Shown: positions 27,052 to 36,738, numbered from the stretch's first letter. The stretch: DNA of 48,684 bases from Woeseiaceae bacterium (GCA_021773155.1 JAJFKQ010000253.1:1-48684); one strand, 5' to 3'. Translations and numbers: made by a program. Notes: generated by a model not told the origin, from the sequence alone.

Positions 27052-28212
27052 ATGAGTTATCCAACGAGGATTTACTACACAGACGCGCAGAAGAAAGAGA
27101 TGTGGGATCGCTGGCAAAAAGGTGAATCTATGAACGCCATAGGTCGTCTTTTTGATCGGAGTCATTCATCCATCCAAGGCATATTGTCAAAGATGGGCGG
27201 ACTGCCGCCAGCGCCAAGAAGGCGGTCGAGATTGTCGCTGACGTTGGCAGAACGCGAAGAGATATCACGCGGTGTTGTTGCCGGTCACTCGCTGCGTTTG
27301 ATTGCAGCGTCACTTGGTCGTGCTCCCTCAACCATCAGTCGCGAGATTAACCGCAACGGTGGCTGTCGAGATTACAGGGCGAGCGAAGCGAATCTGGCAG
27401 CCTGGGATCGGGCGCACCGGCCCAAGCGATGTAAACTAGCGGAGAACCGTGCGCTAGCCCGTATTGTGGCGAAGAAACTCAGGAAGCTGTGGTCACCGGA
27501 ACAGATCGCCGGCTGGTTGAAACGCACGTATCCGGACGATGAGAACTTCCAAGTGTCATACGAGACCATCTATCGCAGCCTCTTCATACAAGCACGAGGT
27601 GCCTTGAAAAAGGAGCTTTTACAGCACCTTAGGCGAAGGCGGGCAACGCGTCGCTCGCGTCACCATACGCAGAAGACAGATAATCACGGCAGGATCCTCG
27701 ACACAGTCTCGATCAGTGAACGGCCCGCGTCTGCTGAAGATCGAGCGGTACCCAGTCATTGGGAAGGCGATCTTATCTCCGGGTCCGGTAACACGTATAT
27801 CGCGACGCTGGTTGAACGTCACACACGCTACGTGATGCTCGCTAAAGTTGACAGCAAGAAGACCGAGACCGTGATCAACGCACTCATCAAGCAGGCGCAC
27901 AAGTTACCGCAGGAACTTTACAAGTCACTCACCTGGGATCGCGGTAAAGAGATGGCCGATCACAAGCGCTTCAGTTTGGCGACCGACATTGATGTCTACT
28001 TTTGTGATCCGCAAAGTCCTTGGCAACGTGGTTCAAATGAAAACACTAATGGACTGCTCAGGCAGTACTTCCCGAAGGGAACCGACTTGTCGGTTCACTC
28101 TCAAGCAAAACTCAATGCCGTGGCAAGACAACTAAACGAACGACCAAGAAAGACGCTAGACTATGAAACACCAGCCGAACGTTTTGACCAATGTGTTGCG
28201 ACGATCCATTGA
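27052..28212 (+). CDS. IS30 family transposase
   Basis: A 386-residue DDE transposase. Two N-terminal helix-turn-helix regions (EMWDRWQKGESMNAIGRLFD; LAEREEISRGVVAGHSLR then APSTISREINRNGG, the IS30-type HTH) bind the ends. The catalytic acids are in HWEGDLISG, LTWDRGKEMADH and SPWQRGSNENTNGLLRQYF, all intact. The track starts at ATG 27043; I prefer ATG 27052, because AGAGG lies nine bases before it, while it touches the first ATG. The protein appears functional, without frameshift, so the element may still move. Confidence 0.93.
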   Translation: MSYPTRIYYTDAQKKEMWDRWQKGESMNAIGRLFDRSHSSIQGILSKMGGLPPAPRRRSRLSLTLAEREEISRGVVAGHSLRLIAASLGRAPSTISREINRNGGCRDYRASEANLAAWDRAHRPKRCKLAENRALARIVAKKLRKLWSPEQIAGWLKRTYPDDENFQVSYETIYRSLFIQARGALKKELLQHLRRRRATRRSRHHTQKTDNHGRILDTVSISERPASAEDRAVPSHWEGDLISGSGNTYIATLVERHTRYVMLAKVDSKKTETVINALIKQAHKLPQELYKSLTWDRGKEMADHKRFSLATDIDVYFCDPQSPWQRGSNENTNGLLRQYFPKGTDLSVHSQAKLNAVARQLNERPRKTLDYETPAERFDQCVATIH

Positions 28213-28219
28213 ATCCGCA
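28194..28219 (-). repeat. IS30 right terminal inverted repeat
   Basis: Overlaps the last codons of the transposase, a common arrangement in IS30 elements. Matches the left repeat at 21 of 26 positions. Confidence 0.85.
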
Positions 28220-28347
28220 ATGAGAGCTGACGTTCATTATTCGAGATTCCCCGCCCTCAACCGTCAAACACAAGACTACCCCAAAGTGTCCTTTCTAAGG
28301 GTAACTCCGAATTGCGCATACTGAAAATCGGGCGCATAGATTCGGGT

Positions 28348-28803
28348 ATGAGATACACGCAGATACGAAATGTGCTTGATGAGGCCCGTGATTTCCACGG
28401 TCAGCTCGCGGAGTACTATGGCCAGCTCTCCGATAACGCTACGCAACAGCGGGTCGGGTTGCTACTCGACCACATGAGCAGTCATGAGAGAAACCTGCAA
28501 CAAGGATTGGCGGCATACGAGGACGACGCGGCGCGGCAGGTAATGGATACCTGGGTGGACCTCAGTCGCCATGAGGAGATTCTCACGAAGTTCGTGCAAA
28601 CGCCCATTGCCGCAGATACGAGCGTGAACGGTGTTACACGGGCGGCCATGGACGTGGACCGTTGCCTGCTGCGCTTTTATCGCGATGTTGCCGAGAGCGC
28701 AGAGTCCGAGACGGTACGAGAGGTATTCAGTAACCTTATTGATATGGAGGAAGCTGAGCTTCGCAATCTTGCGTTCGGCGCTTTGCAGGCGACGGATATT
28801 TGA
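28348..28803 (+). CDS. Ferritin-like/rubrerythrin-like helical protein, unknown
   Basis: About 151 residues, all helical by eye, no signal peptide. LLDHMSSHERNLQQGLAAYE and VFSNLIDMEEAELRNLA have the spacing of acidic and His residues found in ferritin-like four-helix bundles, but the full di-iron EXXH pair is not clear. The track starts at a TTG (28312); I prefer ATG 28348 although no strong ribosome site precedes either. It lies 128 bp after the IS30 element; that gap holds nothing I can name except a TACCCCAAAGTGTCC stretch. It converges with the MBL-fold gene. Function not known. Confidence 0.6.
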   Translation: MRYTQIRNVLDEARDFHGQLAEYYGQLSDNATQQRVGLLLDHMSSHERNLQQGLAAYEDDAARQVMDTWVDLSRHEEILTKFVQTPIAADTSVNGVTRAAMDVDRCLLRFYRDVAESAESETVREVFSNLIDMEEAELRNLAFGALQATDI

Positions 28804-28821
28804 ATGGACGGTTTCATTCTC

Positions 28822-29658
28822 TCAAACCCCGGTCCAATTACCGTTGTCTCGAACCGCAGCACCGTCGTGCTGTAGCTTCAACAAATGCGCCAACAACGAG
28901 CGCTCCGCCCACCCATAGAGTTTCTTGTCCACATCCTTGTAGACATGAGGTACGAGCTCCATCGAGGTCAGCCCGGGGTTCTCCCTCAGCGCCGCGACAA
29001 CCTTCGCCTCACGCTCCAACCGATGATCAATAATCCAGTCGATAGCTCGATCCGGGTCGTGAACAAGCTCGCCATGCCCCGGCACCAGCGCCGCAGGTCG
29101 CAACGCTTTGACTTTGGAAAGCGATTCCAGATAGTGCTTCATGTTTCCATCCGGCGGATCGATAACCACCGTCGAGCCATCAATAACGTGGTCACCTGTA
29201 AACACCCAGTTCAGCTCAGCGTGCCGCAAGCAAATATGGTTCGAGGCATGTCCGGGTGTATGAATGACTTCAAGTTCCGCACCATCAACTGACAGTCGAT
29301 CACCGTCTTCCAGCACGCGGTCTAGCGCGAACGTCATGTCCTGATGGTGACCCTCAGGTGGTGGCCTGCCAAGTAACTCAGCACCAGTCACCCTTGCGAG
29401 CTCAAGCGCCGCTGGCGAGTGGTCTGGATGCGTATGCGTGACCAGCACCCACCGTATGGGTGCGCCCGCAATCTCCTGAATGATCTGCAGGTGACTATCA
29501 ATCACCGGACCCGGATCAAGTACAGCGACTTCCTCGATGCCGAACAGATACGTGTTCGTGCCCGGTCCCGTCATCATTGATGGATTCGGAGCGACCAGTC
29601 GACGCACGCCCGGTGCGAGCTGCGTGAATGCCGGCATGTCTGGACCGAAAGTCGTCAT
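28822..29658 (-). CDS. MBL-fold metallo-hydrolase, LACTB2-like
   Basis: A 278-residue cytoplasmic zinc hydrolase. The metal motif HTHPDHS (HxHxDH) is at about residue 77, further ligands are in HTPGHASNHICL and FTGDHVIDGS, and PGHGELVHDP gives the last His. The C-terminal 60 residues (RENPGLTSMELVPHVYKDVD) form the winged-helix end seen in LACTB2-like proteins, some of which are ribonucleases. Starts with a 4-bp overlap to the Nudix gene. The specific substrate is unknown. Confidence 0.88.
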   Translation of the reverse strand: MTTFGPDMPAFTQLAPGVRRLVAPNPSMMTGPGTNTYLFGIEEVAVLDPGPVIDSHLQIIQEIAGAPIRWVLVTHTHPDHSPAALELARVTGAELLGRPPPEGHHQDMTFALDRVLEDGDRLSVDGAELEVIHTPGHASNHICLRHAELNWVFTGDHVIDGSTVVIDPPDGNMKHYLESLSKVKALRPAALVPGHGELVHDPDRAIDWIIDHRLEREAKVVAALRENPGLTSMELVPHVYKDVDKKLYGWAERSLLAHLLKLQHDGAAVRDNGNWTGV

Positions 29659-30446
29659 GAGCCCGTGCCTGGGTAATCCTTCTCACCGGGCAGCACAATG
29701 ACTCGTTTACCGTTGCGCTCTATCGTGAGCGGCACCATGGTAGTGACGCCCCACTCGACGCACGACCTTGCCCATTCGACCAGCTTGTCCATTGTTTTGT
29801 GCCGTGCAACGCTCTCCAGTGTTTTGATCGTCGGGTAATGCAGCTTCACTTCTCCGCGTCGACCGGCCGCCAGCATGTCGGTCGCGGTTGCCCAGCACGA
29901 TTCGGTCAGCTCACCACCGCAATGCGCTGCGTCCTGCCCTTCGGGCAGCGTTGTCAGGAAAAACCGCGTCGAATATCGTTTCGGCATTATTGGCGGCGTT
30001 ATCCAGTGGCTAATGTAGTGCAAATTACTGCAGTCCAATGCCAGTTTTCTCTGTGTCACGAACTCCGCCCAGTTTAATGATCCATCGTTCAGCGCGTCCC
30101 GCACCGACGCGAGGTCTTCATCAAGGCTAGAGAGGTTGGCAAGCAGCACGCCCGCCTCCTCGAATAACTCGCGAACGGCAGCACTATAATAGTCGAGTCC
30201 ATTGTCATCGATGCCCAGACGCGAGTTCGCCTCCGTGCTCGTAAGCCCGTGGCAAGACTCGTGCACCTCAGAATCTTCCGGATCCACAACGCCACCCGGA
30301 AACGCGTACGCCGAGCCGAAAGATGATTGTTCGTGGCGACGCACCATAAAAATTTCTGGGGCGCCAGCACCTGCCCTGGCAACAATCACCGTCGATGACG
30401 GTCTGATCAGCTCGGATTCAGCCAAGGTCGGCATTCTCGGGGTCAC
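29655..30446 (-). CDS. Nudix hydrolase, NUDT19-like
   Basis: A 263-residue hydrolase of nucleoside-diphosphate-linked compounds. The Nudix box is split by an insertion: FPGGVVDPEDSE, about 25 residues, then AAVRELFEEAGVLL. This split box and the N-terminal RPSSTVIVARAGAGAPEIFM are typical of the NUDT19/CoA-diphosphatase branch. It overlaps the SRPBCC gene by 29 bp upstream and the MBL gene by 4 bp downstream, so the three form one operon. CoA-ester hydrolysis is a plausible guess only. Confidence 0.87.
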   Translation of the reverse strand: MTPRMPTLAESELIRPSSTVIVARAGAGAPEIFMVRRHEQSSFGSAYAFPGGVVDPEDSEVHESCHGLTSTEANSRLGIDDNGLDYYSAAVRELFEEAGVLLANLSSLDEDLASVRDALNDGSLNWAEFVTQRKLALDCSNLHYISHWITPPIMPKRYSTRFFLTTLPEGQDAAHCGGELTESCWATATDMLAAGRRGEVKLHYPTIKTLESVARHKTMDKLVEWARSCVEWGVTTMVPLTIERNGKRVIVLPGEKDYPGTGS

Positions 30447-30984
30447 CAGTTTCGATATGTGCTTTCAAACGCGCAAGTGCTTCGCCGATCACAAAATCTA
30501 CTGGCTCAGCAATGGTGTCGAGACCTTCCGGACGATAACCACCGACGGCATACGTAAATTTAACGTTCGTACCCGCTTCAGCCTCGTCGAACTCCCAGGT
30601 CATGTTGCCGTTGACCCCCATCAGGCCAAGTGGTCCGAGCCCACCGGTGAGTCGAATAACAATGCCCGGATTGACCATCGTGACAGTCAGATGCACAACA
30701 CCGGCACCTGCCCCAAAGCTTTCACAAAAACACCCCTGCGCGACCGGCGTGATGCTGAGACGACTGGCATCTCCCGATACCGTGTGATCAGAACTCCACC
30801 ATATTCCGATGTCTTCGACCGCCGCTTTCCATACATCCTCGCGGCTCGCGTCGATAATAACTTCATTGACGGTTGTAAACCCGCCCTTCTCAGCGTCGGT
30901 AACTTCGGCGAAGACGCTGCCCGTGCATAGGGCAAATACAAACAAACTGGTTCGAAACAATATATTCATCAGCGCTCCTGTCAT
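30418..30984 (-). CDS. Exported SRPBCC (START-like) domain protein
   Basis: A 188-residue protein with signal peptide (NILFRTSLFVFALCTGSVFA) and a START/Bet v1-like fold (VNEVIIDASREDVWKAAVED, WEFDEAEAGTNVKFTYAVGG). SRPBCC domains bind hydrophobic ligands; an exported one suggests a periplasmic lipid or ligand carrier, which is inference. First gene of the SRPBCC-Nudix-MBL operon; it diverges from the rhomboid gene across about 76 bp that holds the palindrome CCTATATAGG. Confidence 0.8.
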   Translation of the reverse strand: MTGALMNILFRTSLFVFALCTGSVFAEVTDAEKGGFTTVNEVIIDASREDVWKAAVEDIGIWWSSDHTVSGDASRLSITPVAQGCFCESFGAGAGVVHLTVTMVNPGIVIRLTGGLGPLGLMGVNGNMTWEFDEAEAGTNVKFTYAVGGYRPEGLDTIAEPVDFVIGEALARLKAHIETGDPENADLG

Positions 30985-31060
30985 GACGGCCTAGCTTACC
31001 GCAAATTTGAATAACGCCACGGTGTCCCTATATAGGAATATCTGTATTGTAGGCTGGACC

Positions 31061-31945
31061 ATGAACGAAGACCTGCGCGTTGTTTTTGAAAGTCGAAACC
31101 GGCAAAGCTGTGCTGATCGAGCGCTGGTGCTCATGGCTTGTCAGATTCCGCATCAACTGATCGACGATGGCGGCTCCTGCGCGATTGTTGTTCCGGCTCC
31201 CTATTCGGCACAAGCGTCCAACCAACTGCAGCTGTACGAAGAAGAGAATCCGCCAGTGCACGCCAAACCTGTGCAACGCATCGAGTATCAGGACGCCGTG
31301 CCCGGACTGGTTGGCTATGTACTGGTTATCTGTATGGTCGCGGGAATGGCCGGCTATTCTTTTTTTCAATCGAACTGGTTCGTCGCTGGCCGCGTCGACG
31401 GTGAACTCATCCGCAATGGTGAGGTTTGGCGACTCTTTACCGCGCTGACACTGCACTCCGGCGTCAAGCATTTGCTGGGTAACATTGTCTTTGGCGTGTT
31501 CTTCGGCTTGTTCGCCGGGCGCTTGCTTGGCTCAGGTGTGGCGTGGCTCGCCATTGTCCTGGCCGCTGCCTCCGGCAATGCCTTGAATACGTTGTTGCTG
31601 GATCCAGCCCACCGCGCCATCGGCGCATCGACAGCGGTGTTTGCGGCTCTTGGGATTGTCGCCGGATACGTCTGGTCCGGCAATTTGATGTCCCAGAGCC
31701 AGAACCGCTGGTCGAATCGATACGGCCCCATTGTCGGCGGTCTCGCACTGCTCATGTACACCGGGACCGGCGGTGAGAACACCGATATCGGTGCGCATTT
31801 TTTCGGTTTTGTCTGTGGATTTGGCGCTGGCCTCATCCTCACTCGCCTCGGTACCCTTCCGAAAGATTCGCTGACACAGCTTAAGGCCGGCGCAATTGCG
31901 TTCGGATTGATCTTTGGCAGCTGGATTATTGCACTGGCTGCCTGA
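31061..31945 (+). CDS. Rhomboid family intramembrane serine protease
   Basis: About 294 residues. A cytosolic N-terminal domain of about 85 residues (FESRNRQSCADRALVLMACQ) precedes six membrane helices. The catalytic Ser is in GASTAVFAALG and the catalytic His in IGAHFFGFVCGFGAG; HSGVKHLLGNIVFGVF is the conserved first-helix block (WR is just before, in EVWRLFTAL). Such proteases cut membrane proteins within the bilayer; the target here is unknown. The ATG at 31061 is preferred to the track's TTG at 31007. Confidence 0.92.
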   Translation: MNEDLRVVFESRNRQSCADRALVLMACQIPHQLIDDGGSCAIVVPAPYSAQASNQLQLYEEENPPVHAKPVQRIEYQDAVPGLVGYVLVICMVAGMAGYSFFQSNWFVAGRVDGELIRNGEVWRLFTALTLHSGVKHLLGNIVFGVFFGLFAGRLLGSGVAWLAIVLAAASGNALNTLLLDPAHRAIGASTAVFAALGIVAGYVWSGNLMSQSQNRWSNRYGPIVGGLALLMYTGTGGENTDIGAHFFGFVCGFGAGLILTRLGTLPKDSLTQLKAGAIAFGLIFGSWIIALAA

Positions 31946-32006
31946 TATCTCCGCTCAATCATGTAAAATTTAGCCATGGGGATATTAGTAAGCTACAGCG
32001 GCTAAC

Positions 32007-33125
32007 ATGAAAAACGTTCTGCTGTTCCTGATCATCTTGTTCGTCGTGGCTGCCACCATTCTTTGGGTTAGACACGGTGGGGGCAACTCGTATCCGGATC
32101 TTACGGATGCGCCGCAACTCGGCGGCGATGTACTTGAGGAAGTGTTGGCCTATCCGGAACCCATTGGCAACGTTGCGGTAAGCAGCGATGGCCGCGTCTT
32201 TTTTACAGTGCACCCGGAATCGAGGCCGCGCGGCAACAAGTTACTCGAATTCGTAAACGGTGCGTCGGTACCCTTTCCTTCGCTGCGCCTTCAGAAAGAA
32301 CTTTTCGATACGCCACTTGGTGTCGCGATTGATCGCTTTGATCGCTTATGGGTAATTGACCATGGCAATCACGGTACGCGTTCGGCGCGCATCGTAGCAA
32401 TCGATCTCAGCAACGGTGAAGTGATCCGGAAGCAGAATCTTGATGCTTCGATTGCGCCGGCCGGATCGATATTGCAGGACCTTCAGATCAGCGCGGATGG
32501 CCGCACCATTATCATCGCCGACGCCAGTTTCTGGCGAAAGAAACCGGCACTCATTGTTTACGATGTGGAGTCCGGTAACGCACGACGTGTGCTCGAAGGA
32601 CATCCATCAGTGGCCGCCGAGAACTACATGATCAGGACCCGCGACCAGGACATGGAGTTCCTCGGAGGGATGGTTGCACTTCGTGGCGGCGTAGACGGTA
32701 TTGCACTCGGGACAGAGTGGCTCCACTACGGCGCACTGAATGGTTCGGGTTTGTACCGTATTCGGCTCAAGGACCTTCGCAACGAAAAAATGCCCATGCC
32801 GCAGCTCGCAAGACTGGTTGAGCGGTACAGCGATAAACCGCTGAGCGACGGTTTAAGCACCGATACCGCTGGCGGCGTTTACATCACTGACGTGGAGCAT
32901 AGCGCGATCTTCAGGGTTGGTGCCGATGGTCGCTTGTCTACTTTGATCCGATCACCAAGAATACGCTGGCCGGATGCGTTGTCATTCGGGCCGGATGGAT
33001 ATCTTTACGTGGCAGACAGTGCACTGCCGGAGCTTATTTTGAAATCAACTGAACACATTCAAGCCAATGGGCCGTACCGGATATTCCGGTTTCAGCCGGG
33101 CTTTGAAGGTGTTCCCGGGCAATAG
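32007..33125 (+). CDS. Major royal jelly/Yellow-related beta-propeller protein
   Basis: A 372-residue protein with an N-terminal membrane anchor or signal (KNVLLFLIILFVVAATILWV) and six-bladed-propeller repeats. GNVAVSSDGRVFFTVHPESR, DRFDRLWVIDHGN and YITDVEHSAIFRVGADGRLS match the L-dopachrome tautomerase-related (Yellow/MRJP) family found in many bacteria. It would face the periplasm. It is 15 bp before the mscS gene and probably cotranscribed. The substrate is unknown. Confidence 0.85.
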   Translation: MKNVLLFLIILFVVAATILWVRHGGGNSYPDLTDAPQLGGDVLEEVLAYPEPIGNVAVSSDGRVFFTVHPESRPRGNKLLEFVNGASVPFPSLRLQKELFDTPLGVAIDRFDRLWVIDHGNHGTRSARIVAIDLSNGEVIRKQNLDASIAPAGSILQDLQISADGRTIIIADASFWRKKPALIVYDVESGNARRVLEGHPSVAAENYMIRTRDQDMEFLGGMVALRGGVDGIALGTEWLHYGALNGSGLYRIRLKDLRNEKMPMPQLARLVERYSDKPLSDGLSTDTAGGVYITDVEHSAIFRVGADGRLSTLIRSPRIRWPDALSFGPDGYLYVADSALPELILKSTEHIQANGPYRIFRFQPGFEGVPGQ

Positions 33126-33140
33126 ACAAGGACCAATATC

Positions 33141-34007
33141 GTGAACGAAGAAACCACAGCAGAAATCGCATCCTTTGACTGGACGACAATCCCCGCGCTT
33201 TTGCAGGACAAAGGCGTGGATCTGGGGATCGACTTCGGCATCAAAGTCGCAACCGCTCTCGCCGTCTTTCTGATCGGTAAGTTTCTGGTCAGACTGGTCG
33301 TCAGTGCTATCAGCAAAGTCATGCAAAAGCAGGCTGTCGACAAGACGCTGGAGACGTTTATCTGCAACCTGGTGCGAATATCACTAATGGTCGTTGTTGT
33401 CATTGCGGCTATCGGCGCACTGGGCATCCAAACAACATCGTTCATTGCAATCTTTGGTGCCGCTGGTCTGGCTGTCGGCCTGGCTCTGCAGGGCTCGCTG
33501 TCGAACTTCGCGTCGGGTGTTTTAATTGTTCTGTTCCGCCCCTACCGTGTCGGCGACTTCATTGAGGCTGCTGGTATCGCAGGAAGTGTTGAGCAGGTTC
33601 AGATTCTGACAACCATCCTGAAGACCGGTGACAACAAGCAGATCATTGTCCCGAACAGTCAGATCATGGACAGCATCATCACCAACTACTCTGCAAACGA
33701 CACGCGACGCGTTGACATGGTGGTAGGCGTTAGTTACGACGATGACCTCGACAAGGTTCGCAAGACGATCGAAGATCTCATCGCTGCTGAGGACAGAATT
33801 CTGGCCGAACCCGCGCCAACGATCGCCGTCTCGGCGCTCGCGGACAGCAGCGTCAATTTTGTAGTGCGCCCGTGGGTTAATTCAGCGGACTATTGGGGCG
33901 TCATGTTTGATATGACGGAAGCTATCAAGAAGCGCTTTGACGCCGAAGGCATCTCCTTCCCATTCCCGCAGCAGGATGTGCACTTGTACAAGCAAGACTC
34001 GGACTGA
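33141..34007 (+). CDS. Small-conductance mechanosensitive channel (MscS family)
   Basis: A 288-residue inner-membrane channel. Three membrane helices end in the pore-lining TM3: FGAAGLAVGLALQGSLSNFA, followed by the beta domain FRPYRVGDFIEAAGIAGSVE and VPNSQIMDSIITNYS. Length matches E. coli MscS. It relieves hypo-osmotic pressure. GTG start at 33141 with AAGGA eight bases before. It converges with the CDF gene, one base apart. Confidence 0.93.
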   Translation: MNEETTAEIASFDWTTIPALLQDKGVDLGIDFGIKVATALAVFLIGKFLVRLVVSAISKVMQKQAVDKTLETFICNLVRISLMVVVVIAAIGALGIQTTSFIAIFGAAGLAVGLALQGSLSNFASGVLIVLFRPYRVGDFIEAAGIAGSVEQVQILTTILKTGDNKQIIVPNSQIMDSIITNYSANDTRRVDMVVGVSYDDDLDKVRKTIEDLIAAEDRILAEPAPTIAVSALADSSVNFVVRPWVNSADYWGVMFDMTEAIKKRFDAEGISFPFPQQDVHLYKQDSD

Positions 34008-34922
34008 TTAGTCAGTTACGTCAGGCTCGATAAAGCACCACTTTAAATTCGGCACGCGCGCTTTGAGCTCACGCTCAAGCGCGTTGATGCTGTCCACTGC
34101 CTGATCAATTGACTGCCCCGAACGCATTTTGATCTTGGCCGCCAGCATGGTGTCCGGGCCGAACTGCATGGTGATCGTGTTGAAACAGAATTCGATAGCT
34201 TCCTGTTCATCGATGATCGCGTCGATCGCGTCCTGAATATCGGGGTCAGCCGAGCGTCCGACCAATAGCGAGCGAATGCGCCAGGCAACGAACGCAGAAA
34301 TTATGATGAGAATGACGCCGATGCAGATCGAGCCCATCGCGTCATAGACTGGATTGCCCGTTACTTGTGCGACCACCAGGAAGCCCAGAGCGAGAATCAG
34401 CCCCAGCTGGGCACCGATATCTTCACCAAGCACAACGACCAGCTCCGAATTTCGCGTGTGCTTCAGCCACTCTTTGAAGGGCCGATTCCCCCTGACTTTC
34501 TTAATCTCGCGTAACGCACCGTACAACGACGATCCTTCCAGCAGGATCGCAAGAACCAGCACAACAATCGCTATCCATATCCGAGACAGTGGTTCCGGAT
34601 GTTGCAGCTTGTGAATGCCTTCATAGATTGAAAACACTCCGCCCATGCTAAACAGCAGGATCGCGACAACAAAACTCCAGAAATAACTCAGCTTGCCGTA
34701 TCCCAGTGGATGTTCTTCATCAGCGGGTCGCTGCGATTGCCGGAGCCCAAGATATAAAAGAACCTGATTGCCGGTATCCGCGTATGAGTGAATCGCCTCG
34801 GCTAGCATACTGCCCGACCCCGTCAGCCAGGCGGCCCAGGATTTCGCAATTGCGATACCGAAATTAGCGAGAAAAGCGTAAAGAATTGCTCTGGCGGTGG
34901 ACTCGTGGGTGGATGAAACCAT
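34008..34922 (-). CDS. Cation diffusion facilitator transporter
   Basis: A 304-residue inner-membrane metal/proton antiporter. Metal-binding residues lie in AEAIHSYADTGNQ (helix 2), and the HPLGYGKLSYFWSFVVAI block identifies the SLC30A9-like branch; a C-terminal cytoplasmic domain follows (about 215-304). It probably exports zinc or a similar divalent metal. A weak promoter (TTGTTC, 17 bp, CATTAA) is just upstream on the minus strand. Confidence 0.9.
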   Translation of the reverse strand: MVSSTHESTARAILYAFLANFGIAIAKSWAAWLTGSGSMLAEAIHSYADTGNQVLLYLGLRQSQRPADEEHPLGYGKLSYFWSFVVAILLFSMGGVFSIYEGIHKLQHPEPLSRIWIAIVVLVLAILLEGSSLYGALREIKKVRGNRPFKEWLKHTRNSELVVVLGEDIGAQLGLILALGFLVVAQVTGNPVYDAMGSICIGVILIIISAFVAWRIRSLLVGRSADPDIQDAIDAIIDEQEAIEFCFNTITMQFGPDTMLAAKIKMRSGQSIDQAVDSINALERELKARVPNLKWCFIEPDVTD

Positions 34923-35256
34923 AGGGATACCAAATCACTGTTAATGCACTAAACGCCTATTATGAACAAATCGAAGATGCCGGTCATTCTCATTTTCCAA
35001 ACCGGGCGTGGCCCGTGCGCTGATATGCTGGCCGCCCGCTTTGAGAGGGCCAGCAAACGATTCTAGCTCGATTTTTGGACGGTCCAGCGGTAATTGCGCT
35101 ACCTTCAACCGACACCAGTGGGTATAGTGGATCAGGCTCTGGCAGCCGGGAAATTGAGAACTAAAGCGGCATAATTAGGTCCTAGAATAACCGGGACGGC
35201 TTAACCAGACGCCGCGATGGTCAATTCAATGCCTGGATACTGATACCTAAAACAGC
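34923..35256. other. 334-bp divergent intergenic region with stacked hairpins
   Basis: No gene is visible. Four inverted repeats follow one another: CGGGC/GCCCG (35003-35015), GCTGGCC/GGCCAGC (35027-35055), TGGAC/GTCCA (35077-35087) and GGTA/TACC (35090-35104). None has a T-run, so they are not simple terminators. A promoter for the TPR gene must be in the right part; I see no clear one. Confidence 0.45.
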
Positions 35257-36738
35257 ATGACTAAAAATACGACGTATACCGCATTCGCTTTGCTCCTGTT
35301 GATGCCCCTCTTCACCGCCGCCCAGGATGAAGAGTCCGATAACGATGACGTTGTTATTGACCCACTGGAGCAAACTGTACCCGTTGCGGACGAAGACGTA
35401 TTGCCGGAGCCGACACCAGAGCCGCAACCGCACGAGGTGTCCGAGGAACGGCTGCTTACCGAGTTCGCCCGCTACCGGGTACTGCTGCAGCAAGGCACAC
35501 TTGATGAGGCGGATATTGCCGCCAAACGCATCGTAGAGATGGCGATCAAAGTGTACGGCCCCCAGTCACGTGAAACGGCCAACGCTTTGAACAATCTCGG
35601 CATCGTGCAACACAGCAGTGGCCAATTTGATGCCGCCATTCAAAACTTCACATCCTCTGTCGAAATCATTGAACTCGTTGCGGACAGACTCAACGATGCA
35701 CTCGTGAATCCACTGAAGGGACTGGGCGCCGCGCAGTTAGGCAATGGACGACCGGATCAGGCAAGAAGAACTTTTACCCGTGCCGCCCACATCACTCAGG
35801 TAAACGAAGGTCCGCACAATCTGGGGCAGATCGAGATTCTCGAATCTATCGCGGAGACCTACATCCGTATGGGTGATACAAAATCAGCCCGCAATGTTCT
35901 TGACCGTATCCACATCATCAACGTCAAGCATTTCGAGAAAAACCCGCTCGGTCTTTTGCCATCATTGATGAGTCGTGCCGACTGGCAGCACCGTGCAGGT
36001 TATTACGCTGAGGAACGCACAACCTACAGACGCGCGATCCGAATCATAGAATCCAGTTCGGGCAAAGACGATCCTTTGCTGGTCGAGCCTCTGCGTCGCT
36101 TGGGTCAGTCGTTTTATTTTGTCGATCTTTCGACGCCGACATCGCAACAACAAGGTCTGGCCTCTACGGGCGAATTGTATTTCAAACGCGCGGCGCGTAT
36201 CGCCGGGAAATCCGAAGACATGCATTGGCGCGAACGCGCGAAAGCGCAGTTGGTACTCGCCGACTACTATGTGTACATCGATTCACAGAACCGTTCGCGC
36301 AAGCTATATAAGCAAGTATGGGACCAGCTGTCCGAAGATGAAGAGAAAATCGCTCAGCGCACCGCATGGTTCAAGGACCCGGTTGCTATCCGGGCAGAAG
36401 TGTTGCCAGCATTTGCCGGTAACACGTCGCCCGGCAATCCGGCACGTGACGATATCGCGTCCGGAACAATCGTCGTTGACTACACTGTATCTGTACGCGG
36501 TCGCGTCAGAGACCTGCGCACAGAGGCGTTTCCAGAAGAATTCACCGACATGCAACGAGTTGTGCATCGCGAGATCCGCCAGCGCACTCATCGACCTCGA
36601 GTCGTTGACGGTGTTCCGATCGAGTCCGTAGACATACATTTCGAACACGATTTTTCATACTCAAAAGCTGATCTGGATTCTCTTCGTGCGGCCAAAGCTA
36701 AAGCTGATGAAGAAGACAAAGAAATAGGCAGCGACTGA
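35257..36738 (+). CDS. TPR-repeat protein with TonB-C-like end
   Basis: A 493-residue exported protein: signal peptide ([18 protein letters not shown]), acidic linker, tetratricopeptide repeats at about 70-220 ([32 protein letters not shown]) and a C-terminal domain ([19 protein letters not shown] then [15 protein letters not shown]) that resembles the TonB C-terminal fold. It is periplasmic by prediction and probably a scaffold. It overlaps msrA (TGATG) and starts the TPR-msrA-folE-SMP30 run. Confidence 0.8.
   Translation: MTKNTTYTAFALLLLMPLFTAAQDEESDNDDVVIDPLEQTVPVADEDVLPEPTPEPQPHEVSEERLLTEFARYRVLLQQGTLDEADIAAKRIVEMAIKVYGPQSRETANALNNLGIVQHSSGQFDAAIQNFTSSVEIIELVADRLNDALVNPLKGLGAAQLGNGRPDQARRTFTRAAHITQVNEGPHNLGQIEILESIAETYIRMGDTKSARNVLDRIHIINVKHFEKNPLGLLPSLMSRADWQHRAGYYAEERTTYRRAIRIIESSSGKDDPLLVEPLRRLGQSFYFVDLSTPTSQQQGLASTGELYFKRAARIAGKSEDMHWRERAKAQLVLADYYVYIDSQNRSRKLYKQVWDQLSEDEEKIAQRTAWFKDPVAIRAEVLPAFAGNTSPGNPARDDIASGTIVVDYTVSVRGRVRDLRTEAFPEEFTDMQRVVHREIRQRTHRPRVVDGVPIESVDIHFEHDFSYSKADLDSLRAAKAKADEEDKEIGSD

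Larger units (their letters stand above)
26991..28219 (+). mobile_element. IS30-family insertion sequence, intact
   Basis: About 1229 bp, bounded by 26-bp imperfect inverted repeats: TGCGGATTTAACCGGTCCTC plus GCAACA on the left (26991-27016) and, reversed, TGCGGATTCAATGGATCGTC plus GCAACA on the right (28194-28219); 21 of 26 bases agree. One full-length transposase ORF fills the inside. I cannot fix the target duplication: the bases just outside (CAC and ATG) differ, which suggests the exact ends are a few bases inward or the flank has been rearranged. Confidence 0.88.

Noticed and set aside
28220-28347. Possible remnant of the HNH N-terminus or another IS end (TACCCCAAAGTGTCC)
   Set aside because: No minus frame reads as DUF222 and no second terminal repeat was found.
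31027-31036. Palindrome CCTATATAGG before the rhomboid gene
   Set aside because: Short AT-centred palindrome; chance or promoter part, nothing more to support it.
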